Shown here one piece after another: positions 14,645-21,480 of a DNA stretch of 24,524 nt (positions within the stretch are counted from its first letter, which is position 1; each line of letters begins with the position of its first letter). The notes under the pieces are model-generated. The model saw only the letters and a program-made list of their open reading frames with translations. It was not told where the DNA came from and searched no databases. The position numbers were made by a program, and so were the translations under genes. Source of the stretch: a virus; the IMG/VR virus record IMGVR_UViG_3300031718_000043, positions 1-24,524 of that record. One strand, written 5' to 3'.

Positions 14645-14713
14645 ATCACGGGGCGTTCGTTGCTGCCCTTCTCGGCCCTTCTGACCGGCATGGGGCGTGA
14701 TATAGGCCGGTCA
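14645..14713 (+). other. two interleaved inverted repeats (possible pseudoknot) before the gene at 14728
   Basis: ATCACG (14645-14650) can pair with CGTGAT (14696-14701), and TGACCGGC (14682-14689) with GCCGGTCA (14706-14713). The arms alternate, which is pseudoknot topology. The second hairpin alone, followed by CTTTTAG, is terminator-like but weak. It lies 14 bases before the next start codon and next to its ribosome binding site AGGAAA. Confidence 0.4.
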
Positions 14714-14727
14714 CTTTTAGGAAACGC

Positions 14728-14958
14728 ATGACCGTTTTACAGTTGAATCCGACCATTCCCATGATTACGCCGCGTGGGAATGGTTATGCGTTATTTCTCA
14801 TAAATGAAAGCGATGAACACCATATTCAGTGGGTAGTTGCCCAAGATGATGGCACAATCTGGACATGGCAAAATCCAGACGTGCGCATGCAGCAAAACAT
14901 TACAATGCACCGCCAAAAACCGGGGCCTATAACATCACAGGCGTTGACGAACATCTGA
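14728..14958 (+). CDS. hypothetical conserved-type small phage protein
   Basis: A 76-residue protein with TTAGGAAACGC before the ATG. The pattern MITPRGNGYALFLINES, HHIQWVVAQDDGTIWTW, NPDVRMQQNITM is one I associate with small proteins common in podoviruses of alphaproteobacteria. It folds as a short beta sheet with a 'drawn' W-x-x-x-N-P-x-[VI]-R-x-x-x-N-I-T motif. Its role is not known. It is the last gene before a 378-base non-coding gap. Confidence 0.6.
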   Translation: MTVLQLNPTIPMITPRGNGYALFLINESDEHHIQWVVAQDDGTIWTWQNPDVRMQQNITMHRQKPGPITSQALTNI

Positions 14959-14962
14959 ATAT

Positions 14963-14977
14963 AGCGCATATTGCGCT
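14963..14977 (+). promoter_or_regulatory. 15-base palindrome matching the one at 3543 (operator or terminator)
   Basis: AGCGCATATTGCGCT differs from AGCGCAAATTGCGCT (3543-3557) at one base, the seventh. Each arm is 7 bases around a single centre base. It lies five bases after the stop of the gene at 14728. As RNA it could be a 5-bp hairpin, but only TTATTG follows, so termination would be weak. The conserved arms in two distant non-coding gaps suggest a binding site for a shared regulator. Confidence 0.5.
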
Positions 14978-15336
14978 TATTGCGGCACCACGGAAGGACG
15001 TGGGACAGGCCAACGACTGTCGTGATGTTTGAGGAAAAAGAGGCAACCAATTCTTTCCCTCTGGCAAAGACCAAGCTGTTATCAAGCGCAGCCCGCAACA
15101 AAATTATTCCAGTGCGTGACCTTTCAAGGAGAGCTAGCGACGATCCGAAATGCCGATCCTGCCTAACCGATTAGACTGGAATAGTTGTCGACTCTATCGG
15201 GGTGGTCAAACCTTATCACGCTGCAAAAGGTCTAGAGGGTAAGGATCGGAATCGCTACTTGACTGGATTACTGTATTTTAACTAACCGACCGCGTTAATT
15301 TTAAGTATTTTTTAGAAAATATGCGCGGTGAAATAA
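14978..15336 (+). other. non-coding region with several possible RNA helices
   Basis: No convincing gene: the only frames are a TTG-initiated 67-residue one and a 49-residue ATG one (15025), both lacking a ribosome binding site and any plausible domain. Inverted repeats are frequent: CCACG/CGTGG (14988-14992/14999-15003), ACGAC/GTCGT (15013-15023), AGAGG/CCTCT (15039/15058), and CCGATCCT/AGGATCGG (15153-15160/15242-15249). The last encloses CCGAT-AGA/TCT-ATCGG (15167-15200). TTGACT at 15259 has no well-spaced -10. The region is a candidate leader or small RNA gene for the downstream exported module. No tRNA features are seen. Confidence 0.4.
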
Positions 15337-15792
15337 ATGTCTCGTTACCTGTGGCTGTTGCTTCTTTTGTTGCCGATTTCGGCTCATGCACAGTCATCGC
15401 CGCCTCCTAGTGCAACGTATTGTATCAATGGAAACTCGTCTTGGGTTCCCTGCTCTTTCCCATATCCGATATCCGTTTCTCATGGTACTTCCATAGGCGG
15501 AAGCCTGACAACGGGAGGAACTTGGCAGCAAATTGCCGCTGCAGAGCCGGGCCGTGTCAGATTTTATATTCAAAATTACTGCTCTGCTGCCACCGAGGGC
15601 ATTCCGACCGCAGAAAGTATGTTTATTGCCCTCTCACCAACACAACCAAGCGGAACCCCGCAAGCCAACAATGCCATGGAGGTAATTCCATGCGCGAGTT
15701 ACGACACAAGTATTACAATTGTAGGAAATACGGCGATTTGGGTTTATGCAGCGACTACTGGGCATACATGGAATGGAAATGAGTTTCCATGA
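15337..15792 (+). CDS. Sec-exported phage protein, small
   Basis: A 151-residue protein with a textbook signal peptide: a Tyr-Leu-Trp start, six consecutive Leu, and cleavage predicted at AHA|Q after residue 18. The mature domain has four Cys (an even number, consistent with disulphides in the periplasm). A GGTWQQIAAAEPGRVRFYIQN block resembles beta-rich domains of phage structural proteins. The ribosome binding site is weak (GGTGA). Its stop overlaps the next ATG (ATGA), so it is made with the fibre-like protein downstream. Whether it ends up in the virion or the cell envelope cannot be told from sequence. Confidence 0.65.
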   Translation: MSRYLWLLLLLLPISAHAQSSPPPSATYCINGNSSWVPCSFPYPISVSHGTSIGGSLTTGGTWQQIAAAEPGRVRFYIQNYCSAATEGIPTAESMFIALSPTQPSGTPQANNAMEVIPCASYDTSITIVGNTAIWVYAATTGHTWNGNEFP

Positions 15793-17513
15793 TAAAGAAC
15801 ATACTACTCGGCGCGATTATTCTTTCTGGGTTTTCTTGTAGTGCGCACGCCCAGGTTGTCGTTAATCCGGGAATTCTGCCGTCATCCCCGCTGATCGCGG
15901 GAAGTTGTGTTCAGGCAACAGGCCCCTTTTCTATTGCGACAACATCTAGTGCATGCGGCTCCGGCAGTGGAAGCATTGGCGGTCCAACCTCCTCAACTGC
16001 TGGAGATATTGCCACATGGAATAATACTACAGGCACCCTATTGGCGGATTCCGGGCTATCCGCATCCTTGGTCCCTCGGCTAAACGCACCCAATACATTT
16101 ACCCTATCTAATATCATAGAGAATGGTGAGAGCGTTCCAAGTACATCGCCAAGTATAACCGCGCAAAATGCGGCAGATACAGCGGCTTTGTTGTTTCTGC
16201 CGGATTTGGACGTAGGCGATTACGATCCTTTAGCGCAAGCCGGGGATGCCGGCATTATCGATGGCACGGCAAACAATGAAAATTTCGGTGTCACTGTTGG
16301 TTTGTGGTCCACGAGTACGCCAACCGGGTTTCGAATCTCCTCAACAGGTGTGAATTTCGCGCAGAGGCCGACGTTCAATGGAGCAACGCCTTGGGATAGC
16401 GCAAACCTTACACCTTCAAACTATGCGACGATTGCGGGAAATAACACGTTCACCGGCACAAATACGTATTCAGCGCCGGTTGCGCTTAACCAGGGCGCTA
16501 CGATTGCGTCCTTCTTTTCCCTCACGACACCGGTAATCAACTTCGCTGGGAACCCGCCTGCCAGTGATCCCATCAATGGGCTGTATTACGGCGGCAATCC
16601 GATCTTCTATATCGTTCCCAATACTGGCGTGTATGTGAATGGGGATGGGAACAATCTATATTTGTCATCTGACGTCGGTTCCGAATCCCCTGGCTGCTTC
16701 ATAAATACCTCTGGATTGATGACCTGTGATGCAGGACTTACCGTGTCGGCTGGAGCGACTTCCCTTGGTAGTGCGACAGTTGCAGCGCCTGCCTTAAGTG
16801 ATAATAGTACATCTATTCCTTCTACAGCCTGGGTTAATTCCGTAATATCCACCGCAATTGGTGGGGGCGGAACGCCGACATTCGGCAATACGACAATCAA
16901 CGGTTCACTTACAGTAAGTGGCGTTACCACTTTGCCGGGGATTGCTGTTTCAACCACTGCGCTAAACAGTACGAACCCATTTGATGCGCCTACATTTAAT
17001 GCGACCGGGACCGGCATTGGTCAGGGGCTGATTTCTGCTGGATACCTAACGGCGGCTGGACCGGTCACGTTGGGCAATAGTTCCAATTCAAGCATCACGT
17101 TGTACGGCAACGTTGCCATCGGCTCTGGATCAGAATCCGGGACACTTACAGTTCATAATGGTATAACCACGCCAGCGGTCACCGGAAGCGGTTCTACACC
17201 CACGATTTCAACCGGGTCTGGTGCAGGGACTGACGCGAGTTCGAGTGTTGCGGGTACTGCGCTGAGTGGGTCATTCGCTATTACCGCAGGGACAAATCCG
17301 GTAAATGGTGGAGTTGTAGCCACGATAACGGCGATAAACACCTCGTTCCCCTCGGTTCCGTTCTGTGTTGTCTCTTCTGGGAGCGCCTCTACTGCAATCC
17401 TTTATACAACTCCTAGCCTTAGCTCCGGCACGCTTACCGTGGCCTTTACGCTGGCGAATAATGAGCAATTGGCGAGTGGGACAAACTATGTTTACAATTG
17501 GTTTTGCCCATAA
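15789..17513 (+). CDS. Sec-exported fibre-like repeat protein
   Basis: A 574-residue protein with an N-terminal signal peptide and the same AHA|Q cleavage site (after residue 21) as the gene before it. The mature part is Ser/Thr/Gly/Asn-rich and fibre-like. It has STAGDIATWNNTTGTLLADS near 70-90, repeated TFxGTNTYS and TTINGSLTVSGVTTL strands, and the ALSDNSTSIPSTAWVNS motif typical of tail-fibre proteins (about 335-352). Six Cys are present after the signal. A C-terminal beta domain ends with NWFCP. The short GG-T-L-x-V-S-G units resemble those of the fibre at 23421. A secretion signal on a fibre is unusual for a protein expected to assemble in the cytoplasm. Confidence 0.7.
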   Translation: MIKNILLGAIILSGFSCSAHAQVVVNPGILPSSPLIAGSCVQATGPFSIATTSSACGSGSGSIGGPTSSTAGDIATWNNTTGTLLADSGLSASLVPRLNAPNTFTLSNIIENGESVPSTSPSITAQNAADTAALLFLPDLDVGDYDPLAQAGDAGIIDGTANNENFGVTVGLWSTSTPTGFRISSTGVNFAQRPTFNGATPWDSANLTPSNYATIAGNNTFTGTNTYSAPVALNQGATIASFFSLTTPVINFAGNPPASDPINGLYYGGNPIFYIVPNTGVYVNGDGNNLYLSSDVGSESPGCFINTSGLMTCDAGLTVSAGATSLGSATVAAPALSDNSTSIPSTAWVNSVISTAIGGGGTPTFGNTTINGSLTVSGVTTLPGIAVSTTALNSTNPFDAPTFNATGTGIGQGLISAGYLTAAGPVTLGNSSNSSITLYGNVAIGSGSESGTLTVHNGITTPAVTGSGSTPTISTGSGAGTDASSSVAGTALSGSFAITAGTNPVNGGVVATITAINTSFPSVPFCVVSSGSASTAILYTTPSLSSGTLTVAFTLANNEQLASGTNYVYNWFCP

Positions 17514-17538
17514 TTCTAAAAATACCCAGCAAATCCTC

Positions 17539-17567
17539 TTGACAATGCATTAGATTACTGTCTATCC
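17539..17567 (+). promoter_or_regulatory. predicted promoter for the capsid operon
   Basis: A perfect TTGACA (17539-17544) is followed after 16-17 bases by TCTATCC, a weak -10. Transcription would begin at about 17574, immediately before a strong hairpin. It would drive the decoration and capsid genes separately from the exported module upstream. Confidence 0.45.
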
Positions 17568-17578
17568 ACAATCAGAAC

Positions 17579-17599
17579 CTCTTTCCGAGCCGGAAAGAG
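17579..17599 (+). promoter_or_regulatory. 9-bp leader hairpin of the capsid transcript
   Basis: CTCTTTCCG (17579-17587) pairs perfectly with CGGAAAGAG (17591-17599) across a three-base loop AGC. A second hairpin, TCCGCA/TGCGGA with a GCTA loop (17662-17677), lies just before the ribosome binding site AGGTG. Neither has a U-run. They could stabilise the abundant capsid mRNA or regulate its translation. Confidence 0.55.
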
Positions 17600-17692
17600 A
17601 AGGCTTGTGGCGACATAAGCGAGGCAATGATCGGGGCGGGCCGCTTCGGGACATCGCGCTATCCGCAGCTATGCGGACAATGCAGGTGTTCT

Positions 17693-18313
17693 ATGGCAAA
17701 TATAAATGCCCCCTACGGTTTCCGTACCGTTTCCTACCTTGATGGGCAGAGTCCGAATTACGCCCCCACTCAGCGCCGTATTCTGAAGACCAACACCACG
17801 CCGATTTTTCGCGGCGACGTTGTGGCTCAGCAAGCTACTGGTTACATCGCCCTTGCAACCCCCGGAACCACGCAGATCGCGGGCATTTTTGACGGTTGCG
17901 AATACCTTTCCATTTCTCAGGGTCGCACGGTTCGTTCGCAGTTTTGGCCGGGCAATGATGCGCTGCTTGATGTCGCGGCCTTCGTGATCGATAGCCCGAA
18001 TGCCGTTTTCCAGGTTCAGTCTGGCAACGGTGGCCCGGTTGTTTTGGCCGATATCGGTCAGAACATCAATTTCAATGCGGGCACTGGCGGCAATACCTTC
18101 ACCGGTATCTCTGGTCAGTTTGCGGACTTCGCGACGATTGGCTCAGCGATTACGCTGCCATTCCGCATCATCAATTTTGCCGGGAATTCCGGTTACGTGA
18201 CGGGTGACGGACCCCCGGCAATCGTTGGGAACGGATCGGATGGCACCACCCCGTTTAATACCATCTACGTCACGTTCAATAACCAAGACTATAAATCGCT
18301 GACCGGTATCTAA
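17693..18313 (+). CDS. probable head decoration / capsid-stabilising protein
   Basis: A 206-residue, Gly/Asn-rich, largely beta protein directly upstream of the major capsid gene. ATG at 17693 (MANINAPYGFRTV) with AGGTG four bases upstream is preferred over an upstream ATG at 17627, which would place the leader hairpin in coding sequence. The N-terminal stretch INAPYGFRTVSYLDGQ and the middle (RRILKTNTTPIFRGDVV) look like beta-barrel decoration or head-stabilising proteins that accompany gpT-like capsids. The assignment relies on position and composition; no catalytic motif is present. Confidence 0.65.
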   Translation: MANINAPYGFRTVSYLDGQSPNYAPTQRRILKTNTTPIFRGDVVAQQATGYIALATPGTTQIAGIFDGCEYLSISQGRTVRSQFWPGNDALLDVAAFVIDSPNAVFQVQSGNGGPVVLADIGQNINFNAGTGGNTFTGISGQFADFATIGSAITLPFRIINFAGNSGYVTGDGPPAIVGNGSDGTTPFNTIYVTFNNQDYKSLTGI

Positions 18314-18324
18314 GGAGATAACTG

Positions 18325-19239
18325 ATGCCCATTAATCTTAGTTCGATTAAGAACGAACTTCTCCCCGGTCTCCGCGCTCTTACCGGTACTTATGATCAGA
18401 TCCCCCGCGAGTGGGACCAGATGTTTGATGTTGGTAAGTCTGAGATGGCGTTGGAACGCACTGTCGAGATGGCGTATCTCGGCTTTGCCCAGCTTAAGAC
18501 CGAGGGCGCAGCCACCACGTTCGATAACGCTGCCGGTGAGCGTTTTGTGTGGAACCAAGAGCATCTGGAAATCGCTCTTGGCTATGCCATTACCCGCAAG
18601 GCTGTGGACGACAACCTTTACAAGCGCCAGTTTAATCCCGCCAACCTGAATATGATGCAGTCCTTTAATCAGACTCAGGAAATTATTGGCGCAAACGTGT
18701 TTAACACGGGCAATGTGTTTAACGCTGCGGTTGGTGGTGATGGCGTTTCTCTGTTTAACACAGCGCATCCGATTGATACCGGTACGTATTCCAACACATT
18801 CGCGACCGCTGCCGATCTGAATGAATCTTCGCTCTATAATGCGATGATCCAGATTCGTACCCAGTTCCTGGATCAGCGCGGACTCAAAATGTATGCGCGC
18901 GCTCGCAAGCTGGTGATTCCGCCTGCTCTTGAGCCGACCGCCATTCGCTTGGTCAAGACCGCATTGCGTCCCGGTACTGCGGATAACGATATCAACGCGA
19001 TTTCCTGGCTCACGGGTGGCTTGAAGGACGGCTATCTGGTCAACGACTATCTGACCAGTTCGTTTGCTTGGTTCCTACTAACCAACATCAAAGGGCTGCT
19101 CTATCTGGAGCGCGTCCCGTTTGAAATGGATATGCAGGTGGACTTTACTACAGACAACCTCCTTGTAAAAGCGTACTCCAGGTATTCGTTTAGCTATTAC
19201 AATCCCCGCGCTGCTTTCGGAACCTTCCCAACATCCTGA
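18325..19239 (+). CDS. major capsid protein (Mu gpT-like)
   Basis: A 304-residue protein preceded by TAAGGAGATAAC, one of the strongest ribosome binding sites in the window. Length and layout match Mu gpT-type major head proteins, an HK97-fold group. The N-terminal helix runs into REWDQMFD, then ERTVEMAYLGFAQLKTEG, a middle with HLEIALGYAITRKAVDDN, the FNTAHP loop (about 149-154), a basic strand KMYARARKLVIPPALEPTA (about 191-209), and the C-terminal DNLLVKAYSRYSF strand. No propeptide or protease is evident. It forms the head shell with the scaffold at 13035 and the decoration protein at 17693. Confidence 0.9.
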   Translation: MPINLSSIKNELLPGLRALTGTYDQIPREWDQMFDVGKSEMALERTVEMAYLGFAQLKTEGAATTFDNAAGERFVWNQEHLEIALGYAITRKAVDDNLYKRQFNPANLNMMQSFNQTQEIIGANVFNTGNVFNAAVGGDGVSLFNTAHPIDTGTYSNTFATAADLNESSLYNAMIQIRTQFLDQRGLKMYARARKLVIPPALEPTAIRLVKTALRPGTADNDINAISWLTGGLKDGYLVNDYLTSSFAWFLLTNIKGLLYLERVPFEMDMQVDFTTDNLLVKAYSRYSFSYYNPRAAFGTFPTS

Positions 19240-19320
19240 GGTTGTAGCAAATCTTAGTAGCCAAGGGTTTTTACGGTCTAATGCAATTTTCGACACCAGC
19301 TTCTATTGTGCGTTCTCCGT

Positions 19321-19347
19321 TGTGTGTGGTAAAGAATACCGCACATA
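19321..19347 (+). promoter_or_regulatory. hairpin just upstream of the endonuclease ribosome binding site
   Basis: GTGTGGTA (19324-19331) pairs with TACCGCAC (19337-19344) with one G-U pair and a five-base loop AAGAA. Three more pairs, one of them a G-U wobble, extend the stem to 19321/19347. It ends a few bases before AGAAGG, the ribosome binding site for the gene at 19365, in the 125-base gap after the capsid gene. It may limit read-through or translation of the endonuclease. Confidence 0.5.
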
Positions 19348-19364
19348 ACGAGAAGGTATGCGAA

Positions 19365-20450
19365 ATGAAAGAGAGTGGGCTTACTGTCGAGAGGATTCGA
19401 AATGTTCTCGACTACAACCCAGAAACTGGCGCTTTAAAGTGGCGGATTGCCTTGTCGCGTCGGACTTCTGTTGGTTCTGAGGCTGGTGTTAAGGGGACAA
19501 ATGGACGCCGTTATGTCCAAGTGCTTGGCGAAAAGTTGCTTGCTCATAGATTGATTTGGTTTTACGTCCATGGCGTTTGGCCGACAGCCAATATATCGCC
19601 CAAAAATGGAGATTATGATGATCTCCGTTTGGAAAATCTCCGTGAACAATCTCTTTCAGAGACTTCGTTTAAGGGATTTCGCGCAACTTCCAATAAGAGC
19701 GGCATAAAGGGCGTAAGTTGGAGTTCAAACAAGAATAGATGGCTTGCAGTGATTACGCGGGACTATCGCAGATATCATATCGGATACTTTATCACGAAAG
19801 AAGAAGCCGCAGCCGCTTATGAGGCGGCAAACCTTGAATCTCCGGATAAGCGGTATGCGAATGTTCGTCCTTATAGGAAGCTAAAATCGCGTAAACACCT
19901 ATGGGGAATTTGGAGCCAGTTGATATCTGAAGGAAACAAAACGGCATGGCTCACATATGATGAGTTTGCTATGGATATCAAAGAGGTTCCCTCAGCTAAA
20001 TCCACGATCATAGCCAAGGATAAAAGCCTTCCAATTGGCCCAAACAATTGGGAGATTATGGTGCCCGTTAGTTCTAGCCTGAGGTATTCTGAAAATAAAA
20101 AGTATCGTGAAAATAATCCTGATAAATGCAGGGCATATGAATTAAAACGTGATTTTGGTATCACTATCAGTCAATATGAGGAAATGCTGTCTGCGCAAGA
20201 TGGCTGTTGTGCTGTTTGCGAGCGCCCGGAACGTGTTATGCGTGGTGATAAAGTAAAGCGTCTTGCGGTTGATCACGATCACACGACCGGAAAAATTCGT
20301 GGACTTCTTTGTTCTCACTGCAACCAAGCAATTGGGAAATTTGAGGATAATCCTGTTTTTATGAACAGGGCGTCGAATTATGTTATTAAGCACCGGGAAG
20401 ATGAGAAGTCTCTTCCTAACAACGTCGTCAAACTGAAGGAGGCCCGCTAA
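19365..20450 (+). CDS. composite homing-type endonuclease: HNH-like + AP2 + endonuclease VII
   Basis: A 361-residue protein of three known modules. Residues about 8-95 resemble HNH_3 (LDYNPETGALKW, AHRLIWFYVHGVWP, DLRLENLR), but the usual IDHINGD reads ISPKNGD (77-83), losing the Asp and catalytic His. Residues about 111-157 are an AP2 DNA-binding domain (SGIKGVSWSSNKNRWLA). Residues about 178-234 end with IGPNNWE, a block seen in phage HNH proteins. Residues about 244-332 match recombination endonuclease VII: zinc ligands C282/C285 and C316/C319, the DHDH motif (303-306) and Asn320. ATG 19365 follows AGAAGG. It is a free-standing selfish gene inserted after the capsid gene; its TAA overlaps the next ATG. 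Confidence 0.85.
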   Translation: MKESGLTVERIRNVLDYNPETGALKWRIALSRRTSVGSEAGVKGTNGRRYVQVLGEKLLAHRLIWFYVHGVWPTANISPKNGDYDDLRLENLREQSLSETSFKGFRATSNKSGIKGVSWSSNKNRWLAVITRDYRRYHIGYFITKEEAAAAYEAANLESPDKRYANVRPYRKLKSRKHLWGIWSQLISEGNKTAWLTYDEFAMDIKEVPSAKSTIIAKDKSLPIGPNNWEIMVPVSSSLRYSENKKYRENNPDKCRAYELKRDFGITISQYEEMLSAQDGCCAVCERPERVMRGDKVKRLAVDHDHTTGKIRGLLCSHCNQAIGKFEDNPVFMNRASNYVIKHREDEKSLPNNVVKLKEAR

Positions 20451-20953
20451 TGGCAGGTCCAGGCACCCAATGGACGGGGCCGCTTCTCAGCGGTCCCATT
20501 AAAGACCCCGGTGATTTGCGTGGGCCGGTTAATATCGGCCATGCAGTATTGCGCCAGACCGCAACTCTAACTGCGAACGGTACAAATACCGTAACCTTCC
20601 AGTTTAACTTGCCTAGCGGCTCACAGATTATCAACTTTGATGTTGATACGACACTCGCTTGGAATTCTGGAACGTCGGATAGCTTGACAATTGGCTTGAC
20701 GCCGGGTGGATCTGATTTTCTAAGTGCGGTCAATGTTCAGGCGACCGGTCGCGCAAATATAGGGCCGATTGGTTCGACGGTGCCATTTTCAGCGACTCAG
20801 CTTTCAGCAATGAGTCAGGTTGGTACAACGCCGTCTAATGGCGTGCCTGTCTTTGCCACCGTAACGCCGGCTGGTACGGCAGCGACTACGGGTATCACTT
20901 TCGTGACTATCATCTATGTTCAAACTGTCCAGCTACTTGCTGGTGACGCTTAA
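20450..20953 (+). CDS. probable virion structural protein
   Basis: A 167-residue, Thr/Gly/Ser-rich, all-beta-looking protein. It opens with MAGPGTQWTGPLLSGPI and has FDVDTTLAWNSGTSDSLTIG in the middle (about 64-83), blocks that recur in uncharacterised structural proteins beside podovirus capsid genes. It may decorate the head or sit at the head-tail junction. Its ATG shares a base with the endonuclease stop. The endonuclease therefore appears to have inserted precisely between the capsid gene and this one. Confidence 0.6.
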   Translation: MAGPGTQWTGPLLSGPIKDPGDLRGPVNIGHAVLRQTATLTANGTNTVTFQFNLPSGSQIINFDVDTTLAWNSGTSDSLTIGLTPGGSDFLSAVNVQATGRANIGPIGSTVPFSATQLSAMSQVGTTPSNGVPVFATVTPAGTAATTGITFVTIIYVQTVQLLAGDA

Positions 20954-20964
20954 AGGAGCTTACC

Positions 20965-21459
20965 ATGGCAGCTTACAAACACGGCGGCGATGTTCATAAG
21001 GCCGTCAAAGAAAAGTCGATGCATCATCTGGCGCATCATGAAGCTAAGCACCGCAAGACTGGTGGCCGCGCAGATGCAGGCGAAGAGAACGCTGACGATG
21101 ATAGCGAGGGCGATTCCCGCGCGCCGCGTGGTTGGGTTATGAAAGAGCCCGATACTGACATGTCTTACACGAAGGATTCCAATGTGATTGGTGAATCTAA
21201 GGGTGAAGAGCGTAAGCGCGGCGGTAAGGTGAAGAAGAAAGTCATGCGCAAGCATGGCGGCAAGACGGAACACAAAGAAAAGAAGCACCTTGGACACATT
21301 GAAGGCGAAGAGAAGAAGCATCGCCTTGACCGTCCTGGCCGTAAGCGTGGCGGTGGTGTTGGCTCTGACACGTCGCCGTTGACGACTGCGAACCGCACTT
21401 CTGAGCGTCGTGGTCCGACCGATGCTGATGATGATCGTGGTATCACGGGGGAATACTAG
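20965..21459 (+). CDS. Lys/His/Gly-rich protein, zero-frame product
   Basis: A 164-residue, highly charged protein with AAAGGAG before the ATG. It contains repeated basic glycine motifs: HRKTGGRAD (about 30-38), RKRGGKVKKK (near 77-86), and RLDRPGRKRGGG (near 120-131), the last shared with the protein at 11064. It is probably unstructured and may bind nucleic acid, the capsid or other virion proteins. The zero frame ends GITGEY and stop at 21457-21459. The next frame continues with a closely similar HRKTGGRAE motif, so the real product may be longer through a -1 shift at the G-run 21447-21451. Confidence 0.65.
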   Translation: MAAYKHGGDVHKAVKEKSMHHLAHHEAKHRKTGGRADAGEENADDDSEGDSRAPRGWVMKEPDTDMSYTKDSNVIGESKGEERKRGGKVKKKVMRKHGGKTEHKEKKHLGHIEGEEKKHRLDRPGRKRGGGVGSDTSPLTTANRTSERRGPTDADDDRGITGEY

Positions 21460-21480
21460 CCCTTCACCGTAAAACCGGTG
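21447..21480 (+). other. candidate -1 ribosomal frameshift site
   Basis: Five Gs (21447-21451) let a Gly-tRNA on GGG (21448-21450) re-pair perfectly one base back. Downstream, CACCG (21465-21469) and CGGTG (21476-21480) form a hairpin with a six-base loop. The heptamer G-GGG-GAA is only partly canonical, because the A-site does not re-pair fully. A lost G in the run, by mutation or sequencing error, would look the same. Confidence 0.45.

Noticed and set aside
14971-15174. TTG-initiated frame of 67 codons in the non-coding gap
   Set aside because: There is no ribosome binding site, the start lies inside the palindrome, and the composition is not protein-like; it is more likely structured non-coding sequence.
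15151-15250. tRNA gene
   Set aside because: GGTCAAACC looks faintly like a T-loop, but no acceptor stem, anticodon arm or correct T-loop sequence could be aligned.
19240-20450. Self-splicing intron carrying the endonuclease
   Set aside because: The capsid protein upstream looks full-length, and the next gene starts with its own ATG, so no exon is interrupted.
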